Shown here: one piece after another, positions 29,082 through 37,121 of the stretch | Numbering within the stretch: the first letter of the stretch is position 1 | Layout: every line of letters begins with the position of its first letter | Source of the DNA: Paramuribaculum sp. | GTDB taxonomy: Bacteria; Bacteroidota; Bacteroidia; Bacteroidales; Muribaculaceae | Length of the DNA stretch: 37,121 bases | NCBI GenBank assembly: GCA_029060545.1 | Contig: JAIDTT010000059.1 | Span: 1 to 37,121, forward strand | Reading direction: 5' to 3' | Notes under the pieces: model-generated | Databases searched by the model: none | What the model was told of the DNA's origin: nothing | Seen by the model: the letters and a program-made list of their open reading frames with translations, nothing else | Translations under genes and position numbers: made by a program

Positions 29082-29789
29082 ATGAATTTCGCCATCATAG
29101 CAGCAGGCAACGGTGAGCGGCTCGCCAGTGAAGGACTTGCCGTACCCAAGCCGATGGCCGAAATCGCCCCGGGGCTTACGATGCTTCGCCGACTGCTCAA
29201 TATATTCACCGACTGCGGCGCCCTGCGCATACGCGTCATAGTCAACGCTCACACGCCTCAGCTCAAAGAGTATCTGGAGAGCCTCGCCGACGAGTATCCG
29301 CTCGAAATCGTGTGCCGCTCCACTTCCGGCTCTCTCGAAAGCCTTATGGTGCTGCTCGACGGTCAACACGGAAGCTGGATCGTCACCACAGCCGATACTA
29401 TATTTCCCGCTACGCTGTTTTTTTCCATGGTGGAGAAATTCAGAGAGAAGATGGATACCGACGCACTGATGGGACTCACCCCCTACATCGACGACGAAAA
29501 GCCTCTTTATGCCACTACCGACGCATCGGGCCGCGTCACCGGCTACTACGACAGTGAGCCTGCCGACACCGACGCCGTGTACGCATCGGCCGGCATCTAC
29601 TGCCTGGCACCAAACGCACTGTCGATGCTCGCAGAGTGCCGCCGCCGCGGATTCACACGTATGCGCCAATATCAGAAACTACTTGTCGAAAGTGGCTTGA
29701 GTGTAGAGTCGTTCATCTACCCGCAGGTGATCGATGTGGATCATCTCTCCGACCTCGACAAGGCCCGTAGGCTCATAGCCCAACCGTAA
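29082..29789 (+). CDS. NTP-transferase (sugar/inositol-phosphate nucleotidylyltransferase-like)
   Basis: IIAAGNGERLASEGLAVPKPMAEI signature; GSWIVTTADTIF; first gene of the putative inositol-lipid locus. Confidence 0.85.
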   Translation: MNFAIIAAGNGERLASEGLAVPKPMAEIAPGLTMLRRLLNIFTDCGALRIRVIVNAHTPQLKEYLESLADEYPLEIVCRSTSGSLESLMVLLDGQHGSWIVTTADTIFPATLFFSMVEKFREKMDTDALMGLTPYIDDEKPLYATTDASGRVTGYYDSEPADTDAVYASAGIYCLAPNALSMLAECRRRGFTRMRQYQKLLVESGLSVESFIYPQVIDVDHLSDLDKARRLIAQP

Positions 29790-29831
29790 TCACAAACTCA
29801 ATCAGTATATCCCCCACCAACCCCACTCCTT

Positions 29832-30686
29832 ATGGCCGAAATAATCATAGCAGGTATAATGCGCGCCGCTGCCTTCTCCCCCAATCATATAGGCAATGAC
29901 GCGGCCATATTCAATCTCGTGGCTGACCAGCTGCGCAAGCGTGGCTGTGTAGTCAATATCTACAGCGAGGAGCAGCTCGCCGCCGGCAAAGTGACCGAGA
30001 AAATCGTGGTCAATATGTGCCGCGAGCAGCGATCCATTCAGACCCTCCAGGCAATGGAGGACGACGGCGCCATAGTGATCAACTCCGGATACGGTATCGA
30101 AAACTGTACCCGCGAGCGTATGGCTCGCATCCTCATGGGGCGTAATATTCCATATCCCGAGAGCATCATTGTCAACACCAACGAGGCCATCTCATCGGCT
30201 CTCGCCAAGGCCGGTATCACCCAATGCTGGGTGAAGCGCGGCGACTTCCACACTATGCACAAGGAGGATGTGAGCTTCGCCCGCCATCCGCAGGAGGCGC
30301 AGGAACTGCTTCAGGAATACTTCATGCGCGGCATCACACGCGCCGTCATCAACCGACATATCCCCGGCGAGCTAGTGAAGTTCTACGGCATCCGCGGCAC
30401 CAACTTCTTCTATTGGTTTAACCCCATGGGAGGCAATACAGCCGCCGAGTGCACCCAGACCGTAAATTTCGATCAGGAACGCCTTATCGCCATAAGCCGA
30501 CGCGCCGCCGACGAGATGGATATCGACATTTACGGAGGCGACTGCATCGTGAGTCCCGACGGCACCATCACGATGATCGACTTCAACGACTGGCCATCGT
30601 TTGCTCCCTGCCGCGCACAGGCCGCTCCACTGATCGCCCGACGCATCATCAGCATCATCCGCCAACACGAATCCGTAGAGAAATGA
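29832..30686 (+). CDS. ATP-grasp-like protein of unknown substrate
   Basis: C-terminal DIYGGDCIVSPDGTITMIDFNDWPSFAPCR resembles the ATP-grasp D..D.N metal-binding region. Confidence 0.65.
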   Translation: MAEIIIAGIMRAAAFSPNHIGNDAAIFNLVADQLRKRGCVVNIYSEEQLAAGKVTEKIVVNMCREQRSIQTLQAMEDDGAIVINSGYGIENCTRERMARILMGRNIPYPESIIVNTNEAISSALAKAGITQCWVKRGDFHTMHKEDVSFARHPQEAQELLQEYFMRGITRAVINRHIPGELVKFYGIRGTNFFYWFNPMGGNTAAECTQTVNFDQERLIAISRRAADEMDIDIYGGDCIVSPDGTITMIDFNDWPSFAPCRAQAAPLIARRIISIIRQHESVEK

Positions 30687-31198
30687 AACTGAAGTCACGT
30701 CGCCCAATACCCATCACGTCGGAACCAATGCCATTGATTCCGCGACTGCTCGCCACCTCGTTCGGTGTGGGCTACCTTCCGGTAGCACCCGGCACCTGGG
30801 GAGCGCTGCTCGCCATAGTGCTCTGGCTGCCGCTCTATATCTGGGCCTCACCGGCCGTAACCTTCTGGACAACATTATGTGCTACCGTGATCTACACGAT
30901 AGCCGGCACATGGGCTTCCTCCGTGAGCGAACGCTACTGGGGCAAAGACCCCGTGATAGCGTGTGCCGACGAGACCGTAGGACAGTGGGTATCGCTCCTT
31001 CCGCTCAACGGCCTCAGCCCCTGGTGGATGATACTCGTATCGCTCGCTCTATTCCGCCTCTTCGACATATTCAAGCCTCTGGGCATACGGTCGATGGAGC
31101 GCCTGCCCGGCGGCTATGGCATGATGGCCGACGACATCCTGTCGGGTATCTACTCCGTAGTGGTACTGGTGGCTATCCAACTACTTTTTCACGTCTGA
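30683..31198 (+). CDS. Phosphatidylglycerophosphatase A-like (PgpA) lipid phosphatase
   Basis: SFGVGYLPVAPGTWGAL, ACADETVGQW, FRLFDIFKPLGI, GGYGMMADDILSGIY; ATG at 30683 overlaps the upstream TGA. Track start at 30449 is spurious. Confidence 0.9.
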   Translation: MKLKSRRPIPITSEPMPLIPRLLATSFGVGYLPVAPGTWGALLAIVLWLPLYIWASPAVTFWTTLCATVIYTIAGTWASSVSERYWGKDPVIACADETVGQWVSLLPLNGLSPWWMILVSLALFRLFDIFKPLGIRSMERLPGGYGMMADDILSGIYSVVVLVAIQLLFHV

Positions 31199-31210
31199 CC
31201 CTTACGCGCT

Positions 31211-31750
31211 ATGAAAAGAATCAAGAATGTAGGTAAGAATATCATCAAGAGCGACAAGCTCGTATATTCCTTCGTGCGCGCCGCCGCCGCTTCGCAGACG
31301 GCATCGTGGGTCGATCTCTTCACCGGCTTTGCCCTCTTCGCGTGGGTCGGGCTCGGTACAGCTCTCTCCACCGCCATAGGCGCTCTGCTCGGCGGTGTGA
31401 TCAACTGTATCATCAATTTCAAATTCACATTTCACGCTCAGGACTGCTCCTGGCGAGCCGTAGCCGTGAAGTACACTATGGTGTGGATCGGCAGCCTGCT
31501 GCTCAATACCTACGGTACCGCAGGCCTCTATTACCTGCTCGATCACTGGGACTGGCTCGAGACAATAGGCTTCAACCGCGACGGCTACTATGCAGCCGCC
31601 CGCCTGTCGACGTCGCTACTCGTATCGTGGTTCTGGAACTTCATCCTCCAGCGCTACTTCGTGTATCGAGTGACGCGCTTCGATCCTGTAGCCATCCGTC
31701 TGGTCAACTTCATCACTTTCCGCCGCAACAAATCCGACAACGAACAATAA
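31211..31750 (+). CDS. GtrA-like membrane protein
   Basis: FVRAAAASQTASWVDLF..INCIINFKFTFHA..WFWNFILQRYFVYRV, four TM segments. Confidence 0.85.
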   Translation: MKRIKNVGKNIIKSDKLVYSFVRAAAASQTASWVDLFTGFALFAWVGLGTALSTAIGALLGGVINCIINFKFTFHAQDCSWRAVAVKYTMVWIGSLLLNTYGTAGLYYLLDHWDWLETIGFNRDGYYAAARLSTSLLVSWFWNFILQRYFVYRVTRFDPVAIRLVNFITFRRNKSDNEQ

Positions 31751-31761
31751 TATCATAAGAT

Positions 31762-32454
31762 ATGAGAATCAAACAGACAGCAACCAACTCGCGCAACCAT
31801 CTGCAGATGGGCATATACGCTGTGATCAATCCTTTAGTGAAGGGGATGATCAAGCTCCACATCACCCCCAACGTGGTCACCACGATCGGCTTCCTCGGCA
31901 ATCTGGCCGCGGCCGCCGTGATCGTATGGGCCGCAATGCGTCCGACCGGCGCCCCTGTCGATTTCTCGATGCTCACGTGGGCCGGCGCCCTCATCATCGG
32001 CTTCTCCCTCTTCGATATGCTCGACGGTCAGGTAGCCCGTCTGGGCAATATGGCGTCGACCTTCGGAGCTATGTACGACTCAGTGCTCGACCGCTATTGC
32101 GAACTGCTCACCCTCGGCGCTCTCTCGCTCTATATGCTCTCATGCGACCTGATGCTCGGCGCTCTGCTCACGTTCCTCGCCCTCGTGGGCAGTATCATGG
32201 TGAGCTATGTGCGCGCACGTGCCGAAGGTCTCGGTATTGAGTGCAAGATCGGCTTCCTGCAGCGTCCGGAGCGAGTGGTGATCACCTCTCTGGCCACTTT
32301 GGCCACCGGTATAGCCGGCTCTTGCGGCGCCGGATTCGATGCCAACCTCATTCTGGTGTGGGCCATGGGCTTCATCGCGCTCTTCGCCAATATCACCGCC
32401 TTCGCCCGTCTGGCCTACAGCCGCCGCCAACTTACCCTTAAAGAGAAGAAATAA
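31762..32454 (+). CDS. CDP-alcohol phosphatidyltransferase (candidate phosphatidylinositol-phosphate synthase)
   Basis: Canonical motif DMLDGQVARLGNMASTFGAMYDSVLD (DxxDGxxAR(x)8GxxxDxxxD). Confidence 0.9.
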   Translation: MRIKQTATNSRNHLQMGIYAVINPLVKGMIKLHITPNVVTTIGFLGNLAAAAVIVWAAMRPTGAPVDFSMLTWAGALIIGFSLFDMLDGQVARLGNMASTFGAMYDSVLDRYCELLTLGALSLYMLSCDLMLGALLTFLALVGSIMVSYVRARAEGLGIECKIGFLQRPERVVITSLATLATGIAGSCGAGFDANLILVWAMGFIALFANITAFARLAYSRRQLTLKEKK

Positions 32455-33422
32455 TGCCGGTGGCACGTAAGCACATACTTCCCACACGATCGCAGACACT
32501 CTGGTGTATCGCCGCCCTCGCCGTATGGCTTGGCGTGACGGCTCTCTTCATCGGATTCCGCCCGGAGCATCTCGTACTGGCTGTACTCATCGCAGCCCTA
32601 TTCTTCGCCGGACCGGCTCCGCGCCGGCTTGTGGTGGCACTGATACCATTCGCGCTATTCGGCGTCTCCTACGACTGGATGAACCTGCTTCCCAACTATA
32701 TGGTCAACAGCGTCGACATCCGTGGACTCTACGAGACTGAAAAATCGCTCTTCGGCATCACTTCCGGAGGTATCATGCTAACACCCAACGAATGGTGCGC
32801 GCTCCACACCTCCACCGTCGCCGATATCCTTGCCGGCATCTTCTACCTCTGCTGGGTGCCACTGCCTATTATCTTCGGCCTCTGGCTATACTTCACCGGT
32901 CGCCGCGGCGAGTACCTCCACTTCGCTATAGTGTTTCTGCTCGTCAACCTCATCGGCTTCACCTTCTATTACATCCACCCGGCCGCGCCACCGTGGTACG
33001 TGGCTCAATACGGATTCGACTTTCTGCCCGGCACTCATGGCGAGACTGCGGGTCTGGGCGCCTTCGACTCACTCACCGGCCTGAGCATCTTCGAAGGTAT
33101 CTACGGACGTAATGCCAATGTATTCGCCGCAATGCCGTCGCTCCACTCGGCCTACACTCTGGTGGCCTTCATCTATGCCGTACGCTATCGCGTTGCCGCC
33201 CTGTGGCGATGGATACTCGGCATCGTCACCGTAGGTATATGGTGTACGGCCATCTATACGTTCCACCACTATCTGCTCGACGTGCTCGGCGGAATAAGTT
33301 GCGCCATCGCCAGCTTCATCGTATTTGAATACGGCCTGATGCGCATCCCCGGATTCAGCCGCTTCGTGAGCCGCTACACATCCTTTATATCACCCGAATA
33401 TGGAAGAAAATCAAATAAATAA
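32454..33422 (+). CDS. PAP2/Aur1-like membrane phosphotransferase (candidate inositol phosphorylceramide synthase)
   Basis: MPSLHSAYTLV and TFHHYLLDVLGG resemble the IPC synthase/PAP2 His-His-Asp residues; six-TM profile. Confidence 0.85.
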   Translation: MPVARKHILPTRSQTLWCIAALAVWLGVTALFIGFRPEHLVLAVLIAALFFAGPAPRRLVVALIPFALFGVSYDWMNLLPNYMVNSVDIRGLYETEKSLFGITSGGIMLTPNEWCALHTSTVADILAGIFYLCWVPLPIIFGLWLYFTGRRGEYLHFAIVFLLVNLIGFTFYYIHPAAPPWYVAQYGFDFLPGTHGETAGLGAFDSLTGLSIFEGIYGRNANVFAAMPSLHSAYTLVAFIYAVRYRVAALWRWILGIVTVGIWCTAIYTFHHYLLDVLGGISCAIASFIVFEYGLMRIPGFSRFVSRYTSFISPEYGRKSNK

Positions 33423-34266
33423 TAGTGAGGCGGAAGAGATTCGCCCCGATGTGCTCAACTATGAAGATCTGCGGCAGATGGTACCTCGGCTCGACGGTCA
33501 TGAAAAGCTCGTGAACCGGTTGCTGCATTTCCTGTCGGTCGACAAAGTCAATGCCGTGCACGCCAAATGCTGCGACACCCCCGGACCGGAATTCGTGCGC
33601 CGTCTGCTGCTTGAAGAATTTAAGATCAAGCTGCGCATCGACAATGAGCAAGTGCTCGACAATCTGCCCGAAGGTGCTTTCATCACCGTGAGCAATCATC
33701 CCTTCGGCGCTCTCGACGGTATCGCCCTGATCTACCTCATCTCATCGCGCCGACCCAAATACCGCGTGATGGTGAATATGATCCTCAACAAGATCTCGGC
33801 CATGCGCCCCAACTTCATCGCTGTCGACGCCTGGGCCTCCGACGACCCGAAGAAACGTCAGGTCTCGGTCAACGGCATCCGCCAGACCATGAAGCAGCTC
33901 CGCGAAGGTGAGCCGATGGGCTTCTTCCCCGCCGGCGCCATGAGCAAGACCGACTGGCGCGGACGCCTCAAAGACCGTGAGTGGCAACCCACCGTGCTCC
34001 AACTCATCTACAAGGCCCGTGTACCGGTGATTCCGATATTCTTCCACGGCACCAACAGCTGGTGGTTCAATATCCTCGGTCATATCTGCTGGCCGGCACG
34101 CTCGCTGCGCCTCCCGGCCGAAGTATGGCGCAAGGTAGGCAAGGAGATGCACATTTCCATCGGAAATCCCATAAGCGTGGAGGAGCAGCGTATCTACGCC
34201 ACCCCCGAGGCACTCGGACGATATCTGCGCGAAAAGACCTACGAACTCCGCAAACTCTACCACTGA
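33400..34266 (+). CDS. Lysophospholipid acyltransferase family protein (PlsC-like)
   Basis: VSNHPFGALDGIALIYL, FIAVDAWA, MGFFPAGAMSK, VIPIFFHGTNSWWFN. Confidence 0.88.
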   Translation: MEENQINNSEAEEIRPDVLNYEDLRQMVPRLDGHEKLVNRLLHFLSVDKVNAVHAKCCDTPGPEFVRRLLLEEFKIKLRIDNEQVLDNLPEGAFITVSNHPFGALDGIALIYLISSRRPKYRVMVNMILNKISAMRPNFIAVDAWASDDPKKRQVSVNGIRQTMKQLREGEPMGFFPAGAMSKTDWRGRLKDREWQPTVLQLIYKARVPVIPIFFHGTNSWWFNILGHICWPARSLRLPAEVWRKVGKEMHISIGNPISVEEQRIYATPEALGRYLREKTYELRKLYH

Positions 34267-34267
34267 T

Positions 34268-35899
34268 ATGAGCCGGAAGAAGTTGTCGTCGGACAGTGAC
34301 TATATGGACTCGCTGAAGTCGCTCGATACCGAAGAGGGTATCGACCTGGCCTTCTATCGCCCTATCGGCTACTTATGGGCACGCATCGCACGTCGGCTTC
34401 ACATCACCCCCAATGCCATCACCATAGCCTCCATATTCATAGGTATCGCGGCCGGCGTGGCCTTCTATCCCGCCGATCTGTGGGTCAACCTCGGGGGCTT
34501 CCTGCTACTTGTACTGGCCAACTCCTTCGACAGCGCCGACGGCCAACTCGCCCGACTCACCCGGCAATACTCGCGGATAGGCCGTATACTCGACGGCCTG
34601 AGCGGCGACTTCTGGTTTGCAGCCATCTACATATCCATCTGCCTGCGCACCAATCATACCACCGCTTGGTTTTCCCACTATCCATGGGTGATATGGGCCG
34701 TGGCCGTAGCTGCCGGTATCTGCCATGCCAAGCAGGCGGCGCTGGCCGACTATTACCGCCAGTTTCACCTATACTTCCTCAAAGGCGCCTCAGGCAGCGA
34801 ACTCGACACCTGCGACGATCTGCGCCGACAGCTCCGCGCCATACCCTGGAAGGGTAACTTCTGGCGCAAAATCACTCTGCTCTTCTACTCCAACTACACC
34901 GCCAATCAGGAGGTAACTACCCGCTCGATGCAGGCTCTGCGCGCCGAACTTCACCGCCGATACCCCGACGGTGAGATACCGAAAGATTTCCGCCGGCGCT
35001 TCCGCCGCCTGAGCCTGCCGCTGATGAAGTGGACCAACGCCCTCACATTCAACTGGCGTACCATCACCCTGCTCGTATGTCTGCTCATAGGCCGCCCGTG
35101 GATCTACTTCGTGGTAGAGCTCACGATATTCAATGCCATGCTCATCTATATGCGCTGCCGCCACGAACGTATATGCCGCAAGCTTACTCGCGAACTTCGT
35201 GAGGGCTCCCTCCGCGGAGTAATATTCGACTACGGGGGCACACTCGACACAGGAGGCACACACTGGAGCCACGTGATAGCCGATGCATACGCCAAATCCG
35301 GTCTGGACGTCGACAACGATACTTTCCGCCACGCCTATGTGGAGGCGGAGCGCGAGATGGAGCGCAAGCCGATAGTGGAGCCCACCGATACCTTCCGTGA
35401 GGTGATGATCAAGAAGATACGCCTTGAACTCAAGTATATCGAAGGAGCCGACCCGTCTCTTGCCGAGCCGATAGCTGAGAAGTGCTACAATTACGCCCGG
35501 AGCTGCGTGGAGAGCTCACGCCCCGTGCTCAGCGAATTGTCCGGCAGCTGCCGCCTGGCTCTGGTGAGCAACTTCTACGGCAATATACGCTCCGTACTCG
35601 CCGACTTCGGTATCGACCGCTTCTTTGAGGTGGTGATCGACAGCACCGAAGCCGGGGTGCGCAAGCCCTCCCCTGAAATATTCCGCCTCGCTCTCGATGC
35701 TATAGCGCTCCGGCCCGAGCAAACAGTAGTGGTAGGCGACTCAGTGAAAAACGACATTCTGCCTGCTGCAAGCCTCGGATGCCGCACCGTGCTCGTCGAC
35801 GGCCGTGGATGGGACGGAACACTATCCTCCGAAGATCCACGCCTACCCTCAGCCACTACAGTAATCACACATATCACCCAACTGCCCGAGATTCTATAA
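34268..35899 (+). CDS. Fusion: CDP-alcohol phosphatidyltransferase plus C-terminal HAD hydrolase
   Basis: N-terminal DSADGQLARLTRQYSRIGRILDGLSGD; C-terminal GVIFDYGGTLDTGG, LALVSNF, VRKPSPEIFRLAL, VVVGDSVKNDILPA. Confidence 0.9.
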   Translation: MSRKKLSSDSDYMDSLKSLDTEEGIDLAFYRPIGYLWARIARRLHITPNAITIASIFIGIAAGVAFYPADLWVNLGGFLLLVLANSFDSADGQLARLTRQYSRIGRILDGLSGDFWFAAIYISICLRTNHTTAWFSHYPWVIWAVAVAAGICHAKQAALADYYRQFHLYFLKGASGSELDTCDDLRRQLRAIPWKGNFWRKITLLFYSNYTANQEVTTRSMQALRAELHRRYPDGEIPKDFRRRFRRLSLPLMKWTNALTFNWRTITLLVCLLIGRPWIYFVVELTIFNAMLIYMRCRHERICRKLTRELREGSLRGVIFDYGGTLDTGGTHWSHVIADAYAKSGLDVDNDTFRHAYVEAEREMERKPIVEPTDTFREVMIKKIRLELKYIEGADPSLAEPIAEKCYNYARSCVESSRPVLSELSGSCRLALVSNFYGNIRSVLADFGIDRFFEVVIDSTEAGVRKPSPEIFRLALDAIALRPEQTVVVGDSVKNDILPAASLGCRTVLVDGRGWDGTLSSEDPRLPSATTVITHITQLPEIL

Positions 35900-36145
35900 G
35901 GGTAAGTCTCTGTTAACACTTATTTAGCGAAAAGACCATTACATTTGCAATCATTAACCATTTTGAGTGCAAATCACAGCATCATTCACTCTCATTAACA
36001 AAAATAAGAATTTATTAAAGTAAAAATATTTTTACATACGTAGGAATATCATTACTTTTACGCTCCAATCTGTGGCCATCCGCCACCGATCACCATAGGA
36101 AAACAATAATAACCAATAATCATCTATTTTACAATCAAGTAAATT

Positions 36146-37121
36146 ATGAAATCAAACGTAAAACCGGCCGACGGCAAACTTGGTGTTCTCGTAGTAGGAC
36201 TTGGTGCCGTGACCACCACATTCATGACCGGCGTGCTTATGGCCCGCAAAGGTCTCGCTAAGCCTGTAGGCTCGATGACCCAGTATGACAAGATGCGTGT
36301 AGGTAAAGGTGCTGACAAGAAATATCTCAAGTACGACGAAATAGTACCCATCGCCAAGCTCGACGACATCGTGTTCGGTGCATGGGACGTATATCCCGAA
36401 AACGCTTACGAGAGCGCTATCAATGCTGAAGTGCTCAAGGAGAAGGATATCAACCCCGTGAAGGAAGAACTCGAAGCCATCAAGCCCATGAAGGCCGCTT
36501 TCGACCACAACTATGCAAAGCGCCTCGACGGCAACAACATCATGGAAGGCAAGACCCGCTGGGAAATGGTAGAGCAGCTCCGCGAAGACATCCGCAACTT
36601 CAAGAAGGAATACGGCTGCGACCGCGTAGTAGTGCTCTGGGCCGCTTCCACTGAAGTTTACGTACCCGTTGACGAGAACGTACACTACACCCTCGCCGCT
36701 CTCGAAGAGGCTATGAAGGCCGACGATAAGGAACACATCGCCCCCTCGATGTGCTACGCTTACGCAGCCCTCTCCGAAGGCGCTCCCTTCATCATGGGTG
36801 CCCCCAACACCACCGTCGATATCCCCGCTATGTGGGAGCTCGCCGAGAAGACCAAGATGCCTATCGCAGGCAAGGACTTCAAGACCGGCCAGACTCTGGT
36901 GAAATCCGGTTTCGCACCCATCATCGGCACCCGTTGCCTCGGCCTCTCCGGCTGGTTCTCGACCAACATCCTCGGCAACCGCGACGGCCTCGTGCTCGAC
37001 GAACCCGCCAACTTCCGCACCAAAGAGGTATCCAAGCTCTCCACTCTCGAGTCGATCCTCGTGCCCGAAGAGCAGCCCGATCTCTACACCAACTACTACC
37101 ACAAGGTACGTATCAACTACT
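36146..37121 (+). CDS. myo-Inositol-1(3)-phosphate synthase, 3' truncated by window end
   Basis: Translation MKSNVKPADGKLGVLVVGLGAVTTTFMTGVLMARKG...KPVGSMTQYDKMRVGKG...VLWAASTEVYVP...GAPFIMGAPNTTVDIPAMWELAEKTKMPIAGKDFKTGQTLVKSGFAPIIGTRCLGLSGWFSTNILGNRDGLVL; open to the window end so absent from the ORF track. Confidence 0.95.
   Translation, partial: MKSNVKPADGKLGVLVVGLGAVTTTFMTGVLMARKGLAKPVGSMTQYDKMRVGKGADKKYLKYDEIVPIAKLDDIVFGAWDVYPENAYESAINAEVLKEKDINPVKEELEAIKPMKAAFDHNYAKRLDGNNIMEGKTRWEMVEQLREDIRNFKKEYGCDRVVVLWAASTEVYVPVDENVHYTLAALEEAMKADDKEHIAPSMCYAYAALSEGAPFIMGAPNTTVDIPAMWELAEKTKMPIAGKDFKTGQTLVKSGFAPIIGTRCLGLSGWFSTNILGNRDGLVLDEPANFRTKEVSKLSTLESILVPEEQPDLYTNYYHKVRINY

Noticed and set aside
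29082-35899. Capsule/LPS glycan cluster interpretation (NTP-transferase plus GtrA)
   Set aside because: No glycosyltransferases, Wzx/Wzy or sugar-nucleotide dehydratases nearby; lipid head-group enzymes and inositol-phosphate synthase fit better.
1-37121. CRISPR array, prophage, conjugative element or insertion sequence
   Set aside because: No regularly spaced repeats, phage or transfer genes or transposase ORFs seen; the Tn5 end at 1-35 is library-preparation sequence.

Overview
Chromosomal segment of a gut-type Bacteroidales, probably Muribaculaceae (inferred from SusC/SusD proteins, TAnnTTTG promoters, absence of Shine-Dalgarno sites and gene content). Bases 1-35 are a residual Nextera/Tn5 sequencing adapter. 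From left to right: a CDF cation-efflux gene truncated by the adapter; a SusC/SusD polysaccharide-utilization locus with a GH18 protein and two DUF1735-type surface lipoproteins (resembling host N-glycan PULs); a LolD-like ATPase coupled to two paralogous lipoproteins; DUF3467; cysS; PEGA-domain and secreted proteins; a candidate structured ncRNA with its own promoter and terminator; a hipBA toxin-antitoxin pair abutting a start-less HigA-type antitoxin remnant; tonB-like/exbD/exbB/pdxJ; an ACT-like protein and nadK; DUF2723, NodB deacetylase and queG; pdxA; and a nine-gene locus interpreted as an expanded inositol (phospho/sphingo)lipid pathway. That locus encodes an NTP-transferase, ATP-grasp, PgpA-like phosphatase, GtrA, canonical CDP-alcohol phosphatidyltransferase, Aur1/PAP2-like protein, acyltransferase, CDP-alcohol phosphatidyltransferase-HAD fusion, and myo-inositol-phosphate synthase running off the window end. 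It is the most interesting part because it combines components that look like two different phosphatidylinositol routes. No tRNA, rRNA, CRISPR array or intact transposon was recognised. All family calls are from reading the translations, with no database search.
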